Origin: Deltaproteobacteria bacterium
GTDB taxonomy: Bacteria > Myxococcota_A > UBA9160 > SZUA-336
Assembly (NCBI GenBank): GCA_019311115.1
Contig: JAFDDB010000011.1
Location: forward strand, 1 to 42,385
Reading direction: 5' to 3'
DNA length: 42,385 bases
Part shown: piece by piece, positions 34,837-42,385 of the stretch
How positions within the stretch are numbered: position 1 is the stretch's first letter
Layout: each line of letters opens with the position of its first letter
Translations under genes and position numbers: made by a program
The notes under the pieces: model-generated
Told to the model about the DNA's origin: nothing
Seen by the model: only the letters and a program-made list of their open reading frames with translations
Databases searched by the model: none

Positions 34837-35048
34837 CCTAGCCTAGGCCGCGTACCCCGCCATGAGCGATAGGCCGGACCAAACTGGCCAGACCGACTGC
34901 GCGGCCACGTCCGGAGGGGCGAAATCCGGACCCAGTATCGAAGAATTAATAGGCATCAAATACAGTCACTTACAGGCGTAAGCGCACGCAGTACTATAGA
35001 TATTGAGCGCATCGGTCCCGGTAGTCTGGCCGGATCTACAATCAGGGT

Positions 35049-35076
35049 TTGACAGCCGGGGCGAGCGGTGCATAAT
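35049..35076 (+). promoter_or_regulatory. Near-consensus sigma70 promoter of predicted small RNA
   Basis: A perfect TTGACA (35049-35054) and CATAAT (35071-35076, five of six) are spaced by 16 bases. It faces the non-coding interval, not a protein gene. Transcription would start near 35083. Confidence 0.75.
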
Positions 35077-35082
35077 GTGGCT

Positions 35083-35287
35083 TGTAAGCGAACCCTTGGC
35101 CCCCATGGCCATGGCTGTCGGCAGCGATCGACACCGCAGGAGGAGCTAGAAGTCTTACGGAGAAGGGCGGTGGAGACGGCATTTCTGTTTGAAATGTCCA
35201 ACCTCTCACCCCCCACAAGTCATCCACCGCCCCTCTCCGACCCATCCACGGCCTCCGTCGCGAAAGCGGCGGGGGCCGTTCTGGTTT
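35083..35287 (+). ncRNA. Predicted structured small RNA, about 205 nt, class unknown
   Basis: The interval lies between a near-consensus promoter and an intrinsic terminator and has no gene-like open frame. GGGCGGTGGA (35165-35174) pairs perfectly with TCCACCGCCC (35223-35232); after one mismatch, GGAGA (35159-35163) pairs with TCTCC (35234-35238). Inside is a hairpin, CATTTC/GAAATG (35180-35196), and upstream TGTCG pairs with CGACA. GGCCCCC near the 5' end could also pair with GGGGGCC of the terminator stem, closing the molecule. Size and a long imperfect stem with an open interior recall 6S RNA, but I cannot match its conserved bases. Several GGA motifs (35137-35174) would also suit a CsrA-type sponge. 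The class is undecided. Confidence 0.6.
35250..35287 (+). terminator. Intrinsic terminator of the small RNA
   Basis: A 12-bp stem (35250-35261 with 35266-35277, two G-U pairs) closes on a GAAA tetraloop and is followed by a moderately T-rich GTTCTGGTTT. On the minus strand no T-tract follows, so it serves the plus-strand transcript. Confidence 0.75.
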
Positions 35288-35379
35288 GGGGTGCAGCCTT
35301 CCGGTAGCGGCAGACCGGGTAGCGGCAGACTGCACGGGCCGCGCTGTGCACCGGTCGCACGGCGGGAAACGGACGGCGC

Positions 35380-36795
35380 TCAGAGAATCAGCGTGTCCAC
35401 CATCCGCGAGAGCTGCTTCAGGTTGCGGCACTCCTCGGCCACGTCCGTGTACGTGACGTAGCGGTCCATGACCGAGTCGCCGAAGCCCCAGGCGCCGGGC
35501 GCCTCGGGGTTGATCCAGATCACGTTCTTGGCCTTGCTCTGCATGTCGCGCAGGCACCAGGCGCGCGGATCGTTGTAGTTGTTCCGGGCGTCTCCGATGA
35601 TGACCACCGTCGTCCTGTTGTCGAGCGACGCCAGGTGGTCGCGCCAGAAGACGTTGAAGGCCATGCCGAAGTTCGACCGCGTGTACGGGTTGATCACGTC
35701 GCCGCCGTCCAGCGCCTGGTCGATCGCGGTGTAGATGTCGTTGTTGCGGAAGATCTCGGTCACCTCGCCCAGCTCCGCCACGAAGACGAAGGTGCGGATC
35801 TTGGTGAAGCACTCCTGCAGGCTGTGGATGAACTGCAGGAAGAACCGCGACACGTTCGAGACCGAACTCGAGATGTCGCAGAGCACCACCAGCTTCGGCC
35901 GGTCCTTGCGGCGCTGGCGGAAGATCAGCTCGAACGGCACGCCGCCGTGGGCCATGTTCCTGCGCATCGTGCCCTTCAGGTCGAACTTGCCCTTGCGCTG
36001 GCGCTTGCGGCGGATCGAGACGATGTTCTTGAGCTTCTGGGCCAGCCGGTCCACGACCTCGCGCATCTTGCGCAGGTCGTCTTCGGTCAGGTTGTAGAAG
36101 CTCTTCTCCTGGAGGCTCTCCCGGCGGAAGCGCTCCATGTAGTCGTGGTTCTGCTTGTCGAGCTCGCGCTCGGCGTACTGCCGCACGGAGCGGCGCAGCG
36201 CCTCCTGGATCGCCTTCATCAGGTCGCCGAGCCGCGCGAGGTCGTCCTCGCCCATGCCGGCTTCGCGGAGCTGCTCCATCATGTCGCGCAGGTTCTCGCC
36301 GGCGCCCTCGAGACCCATCTGCTCGAGCATCCGCCGGCTGAAGAAGCCGATCTGGAGCATGTTGCGGATGCCGTCGAGGCCGGACTCCTCGCCCGCCTGC
36401 TGGATCAGCTGCTCGAGCGAGTTGGCGTCCACCGACAGCATGGCCCGCGCCAGCTCCGACAGGTCGACGTCGCCGTCCATGTTGGCGAGCAGTTCCTGCA
36501 GCTGCTGCATCAGCTGGTCGAGGTCGAAGTCCCCGCCCATGCCCGCGACCGCCTGGCCCAGCTCGTCGCGGAGCACGTCGTGGAAGCCCGACCAGAACAG
36601 GTCGAAGAGCCGGTCGTACGCCGGGATGTCGTCCCAGTGCTTGACCATTGTGGTGCGGAGCGCGTCCTTGAACAACTCGCGGTCATCCAATGACATCTCG
36701 TCCAGCGCGAGGAACGAGTCGATCGTCTCGGCAACCGAGACGCGCACGCCGGCCTTGCGCAGGATATTCGTGAACTCGACGATCTTTCGCTGCAC
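35380..36795 (-). CDS. CoxE/ViaA-like VWA domain protein, partner of MoxR ATPase
   Basis: A 471-residue cytoplasmic protein without signal peptide. The N-terminal two-thirds is helical and rich in Met, Gln, Asp and Glu (for example DLDQLMQQLQELLANMDGD at about 91-109). The C-terminal VWA domain (about 298-465) has the MIDAS motif DISSS (D307, S309, S311) and VVIIGDARNN. Paired downstream of a MoxR ATPase by 12 bases, it matches the RavA-ViaA and CoxD-CoxE arrangement, in which the VWA protein recruits the ATPase to a metal enzyme or respiratory target. No cox or other target gene is adjacent, so the client is unknown. Coexpression with the ATPase is likely. Confidence 0.9.
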   Translation of the reverse strand: MQRKIVEFTNILRKAGVRVSVAETIDSFLALDEMSLDDRELFKDALRTTMVKHWDDIPAYDRLFDLFWSGFHDVLRDELGQAVAGMGGDFDLDQLMQQLQELLANMDGDVDLSELARAMLSVDANSLEQLIQQAGEESGLDGIRNMLQIGFFSRRMLEQMGLEGAGENLRDMMEQLREAGMGEDDLARLGDLMKAIQEALRRSVRQYAERELDKQNHDYMERFRRESLQEKSFYNLTEDDLRKMREVVDRLAQKLKNIVSIRRKRQRKGKFDLKGTMRRNMAHGGVPFELIFRQRRKDRPKLVVLCDISSSVSNVSRFFLQFIHSLQECFTKIRTFVFVAELGEVTEIFRNNDIYTAIDQALDGGDVINPYTRSNFGMAFNVFWRDHLASLDNRTTVVIIGDARNNYNDPRAWCLRDMQSKAKNVIWINPEAPGAWGFGDSVMDRYVTYTDVAEECRNLKQLSRMVDTLIL

Positions 36796-36807
36796 GGTCC
36801 CTCCGGG

Positions 36808-37788
36808 CTAGTGGAGAACGCTCTTCTTGCCCGGGTCGGGCTCGACGGGCTGCGGCGTGTCGGCGGCCCGCTCGGCGGCCTTCTGCTCGAGCAGCCGGTT
36901 GAGCTCGGACTGCGCCTTCTGGATGTCGCCCTGGTGCTTGAGGATGATGTTGAGCGTGTCGTTGACCAGCTCGGTCTCGAGCGAGTCCGCGTTCATCACC
37001 ATCAGCGCCCGCGCCCAGTCCAGCGTCTCCGAGATCGACGGGGTCTTCTTCAGGTCCAGCTCGCGGACGCGCTGCACCAGGTGCACGATGTCCTCGACGA
37101 GGCGGCTGTCGATCCCCGGCACCTTGGTGTTCAGGATCTCGATCTCGGCGGCCTCGTCGGGGTAGTCGATGTACAGGTGCAGGCAGCGGCGCTTGAGGGC
37201 GTCGCTCATCTCGCGCGCGTTGTTCGACGTGAGGAAGACGAGCGGGATGTGCTTCGCCTCCAGGGTCCCGATCTCCGGGACGCTGACCGTGTAGTCCGAC
37301 AGGACCTCGAGCAGGAAGGCCTCGAACTCCGGGTCGGACTTGTCCACCTCGTCGATCAGCAGGAGCACTTGATCCTCGGACGTGATGGCCTTGAGCAGCG
37401 GCCGCGGCACGATGAAGCGCTCGCTGAAGAAGATGTCGTCCTGGGAGGCGATGCGCTCCGACGCCTCCTTGAGCGTGTTCGCGCCCTCGAGGATCTCGCT
37501 GATCTTGTCGCGGAGCATCTGCGTGTAGAGCAGCTGCTTCGAGTACTCCCACTCGTAGAGCGCCTTCGACTCGTCGAGGCCCTCGTAGCACTGGAGGCGG
37601 ATCATTGGCAGGTTCAGCGCCTTCGCCACGACCTTGCCGAGCTCGGTCTTGCCCACGCCGGCCGGACCCTCGACGAGGACCGGCTTGCCGAGCGCCTTCG
37701 CCAGGAAGACCACCGTCGCGATGTTCTTCCCGCAGATGTACTGCTGCTCGTTCAGGCGCTTCTGTACGTCTTCTACCGTGTCGAACAT
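36808..37788 (-). CDS. MoxR-family AAA+ ATPase
   Basis: A 326-residue AAA+ protein. Walker A GPAGVGKT (41-48), Walker B LLLIDEVDK (142-150), sensor 1 FLTSNNAREM and the arginine region ALKRRCLHLYIDYP, noted as RRCLHLYIDYP, identify the MoxR clade close to CoxD. MoxR ATPases act as chaperones inserting metal or maturing complexes together with a VWA partner, here the next gene. The ATG has GGAGGG 5 bases upstream. It follows ribBA by 33 bases, part of which is a short tandem repeat, suggesting one transcript; the link to riboflavin may be only positional. Confidence 0.92.
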   Translation of the reverse strand: MFDTVEDVQKRLNEQQYICGKNIATVVFLAKALGKPVLVEGPAGVGKTELGKVVAKALNLPMIRLQCYEGLDESKALYEWEYSKQLLYTQMLRDKISEILEGANTLKEASERIASQDDIFFSERFIVPRPLLKAITSEDQVLLLIDEVDKSDPEFEAFLLEVLSDYTVSVPEIGTLEAKHIPLVFLTSNNAREMSDALKRRCLHLYIDYPDEAAEIEILNTKVPGIDSRLVEDIVHLVQRVRELDLKKTPSISETLDWARALMVMNADSLETELVNDTLNIILKHQGDIQKAQSELNRLLEQKAAERAADTPQPVEPDPGKKSVLH

Positions 37789-37800
37789 CTCTTCCCTCCG

Positions 37801-37821
37801 GGGATCAGCTCATCAGGGGGA

Positions 37822-37832
<11 letters not shown>
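37801..37832. repeat. Short tandem duplication (15-bp units, 17-bp period) at ribBA stop
   Basis: GGGATCAGCTCATCA occurs at 37801-37815 and again, identically, at 37818-37832. The second copy contains the ribBA stop codon; the first lies in the spacer before moxR. It looks like a slippage duplication of the gene's end. Confidence 0.85.
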
Positions 37833-39090
<1,258 letters not shown>

Positions 39091-39193
39091 GATCCTCCCG
39101 GCACTCCTCCGCCGACCCCGGGGGCGGGGTTCTCCGGCAGGGAGAGGGCCGTGGGACCGGAGGGGTCCCGGGGCGCAATCACGGTATCAAGCG

Positions 39194-39209
39194 TTGACAT
39201 GGGCGTCAA
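39194..39209. promoter_or_regulatory. Inverted repeat upstream of ribBA, candidate promoter/operator
   Basis: TTGAC (39194-39198) and GTCAA (39205-39209) form a 5-base inverted repeat. On the minus strand TTGACG (39204-39209) with a weak TACCGT 17 bases on could be the ribBA promoter. The 185-base gap 39091-39275 otherwise holds only GC-rich hairpins, one being GGGACC/GGTCCC. Confidence 0.35.
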
Positions 39210-39275
39210 TTCAGCCACTTGGGCGCCCTCTTTCAGGGAGCCCGGGGGCCGGTCGATCGCTCGGGCGGTCCCGCC

Positions 39276-39944
39276 CTACTCGGCGGGCTTCTCGGAGAAG
39301 TGGCCCATGACCGCGCCGATGAAGCCCTCGAGGGTCAGGCCGAACTTGCGTCCGAAATCGTGCCGCTCGTCGAGCGAGCGGTAGAGGCGTTCCATCAACT
39401 CGCGGAAGGTCTCGAGCACGCCCTCGCCCTTGACCGCCACGGCGGGGATGGTCGGCACGCCGGTGTCCTTCCACGCCGCGCGGACCTCCTCGAGGGACTT
39501 GATGTCCTCGAGGTCGCGCTTGTTGAACTGCACCACCGACGGCATGGCCGCGATGTCGATGCCATTGGCGCGCAGGTTCGCCTCGAGGTCGCGGTACGAA
39601 TAGGCGTTCGCCGAGGCGCTCTCGCGCTTCGAATCAGCCACGAACGCGATCGCGTCCACACCGGCCAGGACGACCCGCCGCGTGGCCCGGTGCATCACCT
39701 GCCCGGGCACCGTGAAGAGCTTGAGCTTGATCAGGTACTCGCCTTCGCAGCCGATCTCGATCGGCAGGAAGTCGAAGTACAGCGTGCGGTCGCCCTGCGT
39801 GTCGAGGGTGACCATCTCGCCCGCTCCGTCGCGGGTGACCATGGCGTGGATCTGCTGGATGTTGGTCGTCTTTCCGGACAGGGCCGGACCGTAATAGACG
39901 ATCTTCAGCGTGATCTCGCGGGCTTCTAGATTGAATTGCGGCAT
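39276..39944 (-). CDS. MglA-like small Ras-family GTPase
   Basis: A 222-residue GTPase. The P-loop GPALSGKT is at 19-26, the switch II element is TVPGQ (78-82), where most Ras proteins have DxxGQ, and the base-specificity motif is NKRD (141-144). The TVPGQ form and size fit the MglA family; M. xanthus MglA controls cell polarity. C-terminal residues 190-222 are an extra helical extension. The usual GAP partner MglB (Roadblock) is not next to it, so it may act in another process. It lies between ribBA and meaB as a probably independent gene. The active site looks complete, unlike the GTPase-like domain encoded at 29560-31098. Confidence 0.92.
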   Translation of the reverse strand: MPQFNLEAREITLKIVYYGPALSGKTTNIQQIHAMVTRDGAGEMVTLDTQGDRTLYFDFLPIEIGCEGEYLIKLKLFTVPGQVMHRATRRVVLAGVDAIAFVADSKRESASANAYSYRDLEANLRANGIDIAAMPSVVQFNKRDLEDIKSLEEVRAAWKDTGVPTIPAVAVKGEGVLETFRELMERLYRSLDERHDFGRKFGLTLEGFIGAVMGHFSEKPAE

Positions 39945-40022
39945 TGGCTGCGCTCGGGCGGACCCGATATGCCCATCGGTCCGTCTCCCGGCGGTCCTTA
40001 GCCCATTCCTCGCGAGGACCGG

Positions 40023-40997
40023 TCAGCGGGCGCGAAAGGCGTCGAGCAGGGCGCGGGCGGCGTGCGGGGCGGTGAGCTTCTGGGCCTCGACCTCGCCTTC
40101 CAGCTCGGCCAGGCGCGCCTCGACCGCCTCGCTGCCTCGGAACGCCGCCTCGAGCCCGTCCCGCAGCAGCCGCCACAGCCAGGCCAGCGCCTGTCGGCGG
40201 CGCCGCGCCTCGCGCTCGCCGGTCGCGGTCAACGCCTCGCGGTGATCGACCACGACCTGCCAGAAGGCGTCGACGCCGTCACCCGTGCGAGCGCTGGCGG
40301 TCAGCACGGAGGGCAACCAGGTCTCCGAGGCGGGGCGGAGCAACCCGAGCGCATGTACGTACTCGGCCCGCGTCCGGTCGGCCGCGGCGAGCCCGTCGCC
40401 GTCGGCCTTGTTCACGACCAGCACGTCGGCCAGCTCGAGCACGCCCTTCTTGATGCCCTGAAGCTCGTCGCCCGCGCCGGGCTGGAGCAGCACGCAGAAG
40501 AAGTCGACCATCGAGCGGACCTCGACCTCGGACTGGCCCACGCCGACCGTCTCGACCAGCACCACGTCGTAGCCGGCGGCCTCGCAGACGAGCATGGCCT
40601 CTCGCGTGCGGTGCGAGACGCCGCCCAGCGTTCCTCCGGACGGGGTCGGCCGGATGTACGCCCCCTCCTCGCGAGACAGCCGCTCCATGCGGGTCTTGTC
40701 GCCGAGGATGCTGCCGCCGCTCACCGGGCTCGAGGGGTCGACGGCCAGCACGGCCACGCGGTGTCCGGATTCGAGCAGCCGGAGTCCCAGCGTCTCGATG
40801 AACGTGCTCTTGCCGACGCCGGGCGGACCCGTGATGCCGACGCGCTGCGCGGACCCGGTGTGCGGCACCAGGCCGTCGAGCACCTCTTGCCCCAGCTCGC
40901 GGTGATCGGCGCGGCGGCTCTCGAGCAGCGTGATGGTCTTGGCAACCGTGCGCCGGTCGCCGGCGAGCACGCCCTCGCAGAACTCGCGCGGGTTCAT
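40023..40997 (-). CDS. meaB: MeaB-type GTPase chaperone of B12-dependent acyl-CoA mutase
   Basis: A 324-residue G3E GTPase. The P-loop GPPGVGKS is at 57-64, followed by VDPSSPVSGGSILGDKTRM, noted as DPSSPVSGGSILGDKTRM (switch region), GGVSHRTREAM, ETVGVGQSEVEV and the base motif VVNKADGDG. MeaB gates cobalamin loading into and protects methylmalonyl-CoA mutase. It follows the mutase frame by 7 bases on the same strand, which fits. The signature GVGQSE identifies MeaB/ArgK rather than HypB or UreG. Confidence 0.95.
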   Translation of the reverse strand: MNPREFCEGVLAGDRRTVAKTITLLESRRADHRELGQEVLDGLVPHTGSAQRVGITGPPGVGKSTFIETLGLRLLESGHRVAVLAVDPSSPVSGGSILGDKTRMERLSREEGAYIRPTPSGGTLGGVSHRTREAMLVCEAAGYDVVLVETVGVGQSEVEVRSMVDFFCVLLQPGAGDELQGIKKGVLELADVLVVNKADGDGLAAADRTRAEYVHALGLLRPASETWLPSVLTASARTGDGVDAFWQVVVDHREALTATGEREARRRRQALAWLWRLLRDGLEAAFRGSEAVEARLAELEGEVEAQKLTAPHAARALLDAFRAR

Positions 40998-41004
40998 CCC
41001 GGGG

Positions 41005-42385
41005 TCACCGGCTGCGGTCGCGCACCGCCTGGAGGACGGCCCGGGCCGCGCCCGGAATCGCCGTGCCCGGTCCGAAGACCTTCGCCACGCCCCGCGACTC
41101 GAGCAGGTCGTGGTCCTTCACCGGAATCACGCCGCCGCAGACCACGACGATGTCGTCTCCGCCCTGCTCCGCGAGCGCGTCGATCAGCTGGGGCACCAGC
41201 GTCTTGTGACCGCCCGCCTGCGTCGAGATCCCGACCACGTGCACGTCGTTCTCGACCGCCTGGCGCGCCACCTCTTCGGGCGTCTGGAAGAGCGGGCCCA
41301 CGTCGACGTCGAAGCCAAGGTCCGCGAAGGCCGTCGCGATCACCTTGGCGCCGCGGTCGTGCCCGTCCTGGCCGAGCTTCGCGACCAGCATGCGCGGGCG
41401 GCGGCCTTCGGCCGACTCGAACTCGCGCACGTCCGCCTGGATCGCTTCGAACTCTGGATCGCCGTGGTAGGCCGCGGCGTACACGCCGGAGATGGAGCGG
41501 ATCTCGGCGCGGTGCCGTCCCCAGACGCGCTCCATCGCGTCCGAGATCTCGCCGAGTGTCGCGCGCGCACGCGCGCACTCGACGGCCGCGGCGAGCACGT
41601 TCTCGTCGCCGGCGGCCGCGCTTTCGAGCCCCTGGAGCGCCGCCCGGCAGCGGTCCTCGTCGCGCGTGCGGCGGATCTGCTCGAGGCGAGCCACCTGCTT
41701 GGCGCGCACCTCGGCATTGTCGATGTCGAGCACGTCGACTTCGCGGTCCTCTTCGATCGTGTACTTGTTGACGCCGACCACCACGTCCTCGCCGCGGTCG
41801 ACGCGCGCCTGGCGCCGCGTGGCGGCCTCTTCGATGCGCAGCTTCGGCATGCCGGCCTCGATCGCCTTGGTCATGCCACCGAGTTCCTCGACCTCTTCGA
41901 TCAGCTTCAGCGCCTCGGCTGCGATCGCGTGCGTCAGGCTCTCGACGTAGTAGGAGCCCGCGAGCGGATCGACGACGTGGGTGAGGCCCGTCTCTTCGGC
42001 AAGGATGAGCTGCGTGTTGCGCGCGATGCGCGCCGAGAACGGTGTCGGCAGCGTCACGGCCTCGTCGAAGCCGTTGGTGTGCAGCGACTGCGTTCCACCG
42101 AGCACCGCGGCCATCGCCTCGATCGTCGTCCGCACGACACCGCGGCCATCGCCTCGATCGTCGTCCGCACGACGTTGTTGTACGGGTCCTGCTCGGTCAG
42201 GCTCGCACCCGAGGTCTGCGAGTGGGTGCGCAGCATGAGCGAGCGCGGGTCCTTCGGCGCGTGCCGCTCCTGGATCAGCCGGGCCCAGAGCATGCGCCCG
42301 GCCCGCATCTTCGCGATCTCCATGAAGAAGTTCATGCCGATCGCCCAGAAGAAGCTCAGCCGGGGCGCGAACTGGTCGATGCCCA
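41005..42385 (-). pseudogene. Methylmalonyl-CoA mutase family protein, frameshifted by tandem duplication and cut by window edge
   Basis: Two minus-strand frames together make one mutase. The upstream frame (right edge to 42054) reads [23 protein letters not shown] and [15 protein letters not shown] before leaving frame; the downstream frame (from 42135) resumes with [20 protein letters not shown] and continues to a normal C-terminus with the cobalamin motif DGHDRG and [10 protein letters not shown]. Between them is an exact 35-bp duplication. Removing one copy restores one frame of about 448 visible codons; some 250 N-terminal residues lie beyond the edge. The fused B12 domain and meaB favour methylmalonyl-CoA mutase (large subunit), interconverting methylmalonyl- and succinyl-CoA. 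It could be a real inactivation, a recent reversible slippage, or an assembly error. Confidence 0.88.
42104..42173. repeat. Exact 35-bp tandem duplication inside the mutase gene
   Basis: Positions 42104-42138 and 42139-42173 are identical 35-base units. Thirty-five is not a multiple of three, so the duplication shifts the frame. The encoded stretch ([12 protein letters not shown] region) occurs once in the family. Confidence 0.95.

Larger units (their letters stand above)
34837..35379. other. 543-base non-coding region between miaB and ViaA-like gene
   Basis: This is the only gap longer than 300 bases. About 34925-35010 is AT-rich compared with the rest of the window and contains a small inverted repeat, CTTAC (34969-34973) / GTAAG (34978-34982). 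From 35049 the plus strand carries a promoter, a structured transcript and a terminator (entered separately). TATAGT- and TATTAAT-like hexamers on the minus strand could serve miaB, but none has a convincing -35. Short open frames here are not supported as genes. Confidence 0.8.

Noticed and set aside
34956-35216. 86-codon minus-strand open frame in the same gap
   Set aside because: No start signals or motifs, and it is antisense to the structured RNA.
35068-35307. Possible 79-codon plus-strand gene in the miaB-viaA gap
   Set aside because: No ribosome-binding site at a suitable distance from a start, no recognisable domain, and it runs through the paired stem and terminator; an RNA gene explains the region better.
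39091-39275. FMN riboswitch upstream of ribBA
   Set aside because: The conserved FMN-aptamer core segments are not present; only GC-rich hairpins are seen.
39210-39275. Terminator after the MglA-like gene
   Set aside because: A stem with one mismatch can form near 39220-39250, but no T-tract follows on the minus strand.

Overview
The window is GC-rich throughout and mostly a conserved chromosomal backbone, with a metabolic and signalling accessory part. It is densely packed, mainly on the minus strand. IHF-alpha, the thrS-infC-rpmI-rplT-pheST-ihfA-merR order, an initiation factor 3 with a long acidic C-terminal tail, PATAN (DUF4388) signalling proteins, a stand-alone MglA-like GTPase, an F420-type LLM oxidoreductase, and P450 and PhyH enzymes together suggest an uncultured deltaproteobacterial-grade lineage (Myxococcota or a relative). 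That placement is inference; no rRNA is present. I see no IS element, prophage or CRISPR array.

Layout. 1-1212: a truncated GT-C membrane glycosyltransferase. 1327-3823: hspQ, an exported VWA protein and an LLM flavin/F420 oxidoreductase, divergent from an AhpD-like protein (3880-4542). 4544-9471: a heterodimeric ABC exporter with one degenerate ATPase site, then a cytochrome P450, which is divergent from an acyltransferase-3 membrane protein (9544-10710). 10711-12371: a translationally coupled PhyH dioxygenase and alpha/beta hydrolase. 12426-13354: an acidic exported protein divergent from a histone H1-like basic protein. 13344-21049: the translation operon, driven from a clear promoter upstream of a tRNA-Val gene and reading tRNA-Val, thrS, infC, rpmI, rplT, pheS, pheT, ihfA, merR. 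21145-25775: dnaE overlapping an unrecognised exported protein. 25907-29100: guaA and guaB.

29138-34836 is a tight run reading miaB, a bifunctional nuclease (DUF151), an REC-GAF-GGDEF-like regulator, an REC-PATAN-GTPase-like regulator, and a cyclic-nucleotide-binding-fold protein. Several of its signalling domains have lost their catalytic or ligand residues, so it looks like a protein-protein output module rather than a second-messenger enzyme set. This is my main candidate for an undescribed system.

34837-35379 is the only long non-coding stretch. It is locally AT-rich in its first part and carries a near-consensus promoter, a long paired stem and an intrinsic terminator on the plus strand: a predicted small RNA of about 205 nt. 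35380-39090 reads ribBA, a MoxR-type AAA+ ATPase and a CoxE/ViaA-like VWA protein. 39276-42385 holds an MglA-like GTPase, meaB, and a methylmalonyl-CoA mutase whose frame is broken by an exact 35-bp tandem duplication and which runs off the right edge.

Functionally, most genes serve translation, replication and purine and riboflavin synthesis. meaB and the mutase point to propionyl/methylmalonyl-CoA metabolism, and the left third to oxidative modification and export of lipophilic or secondary compounds.
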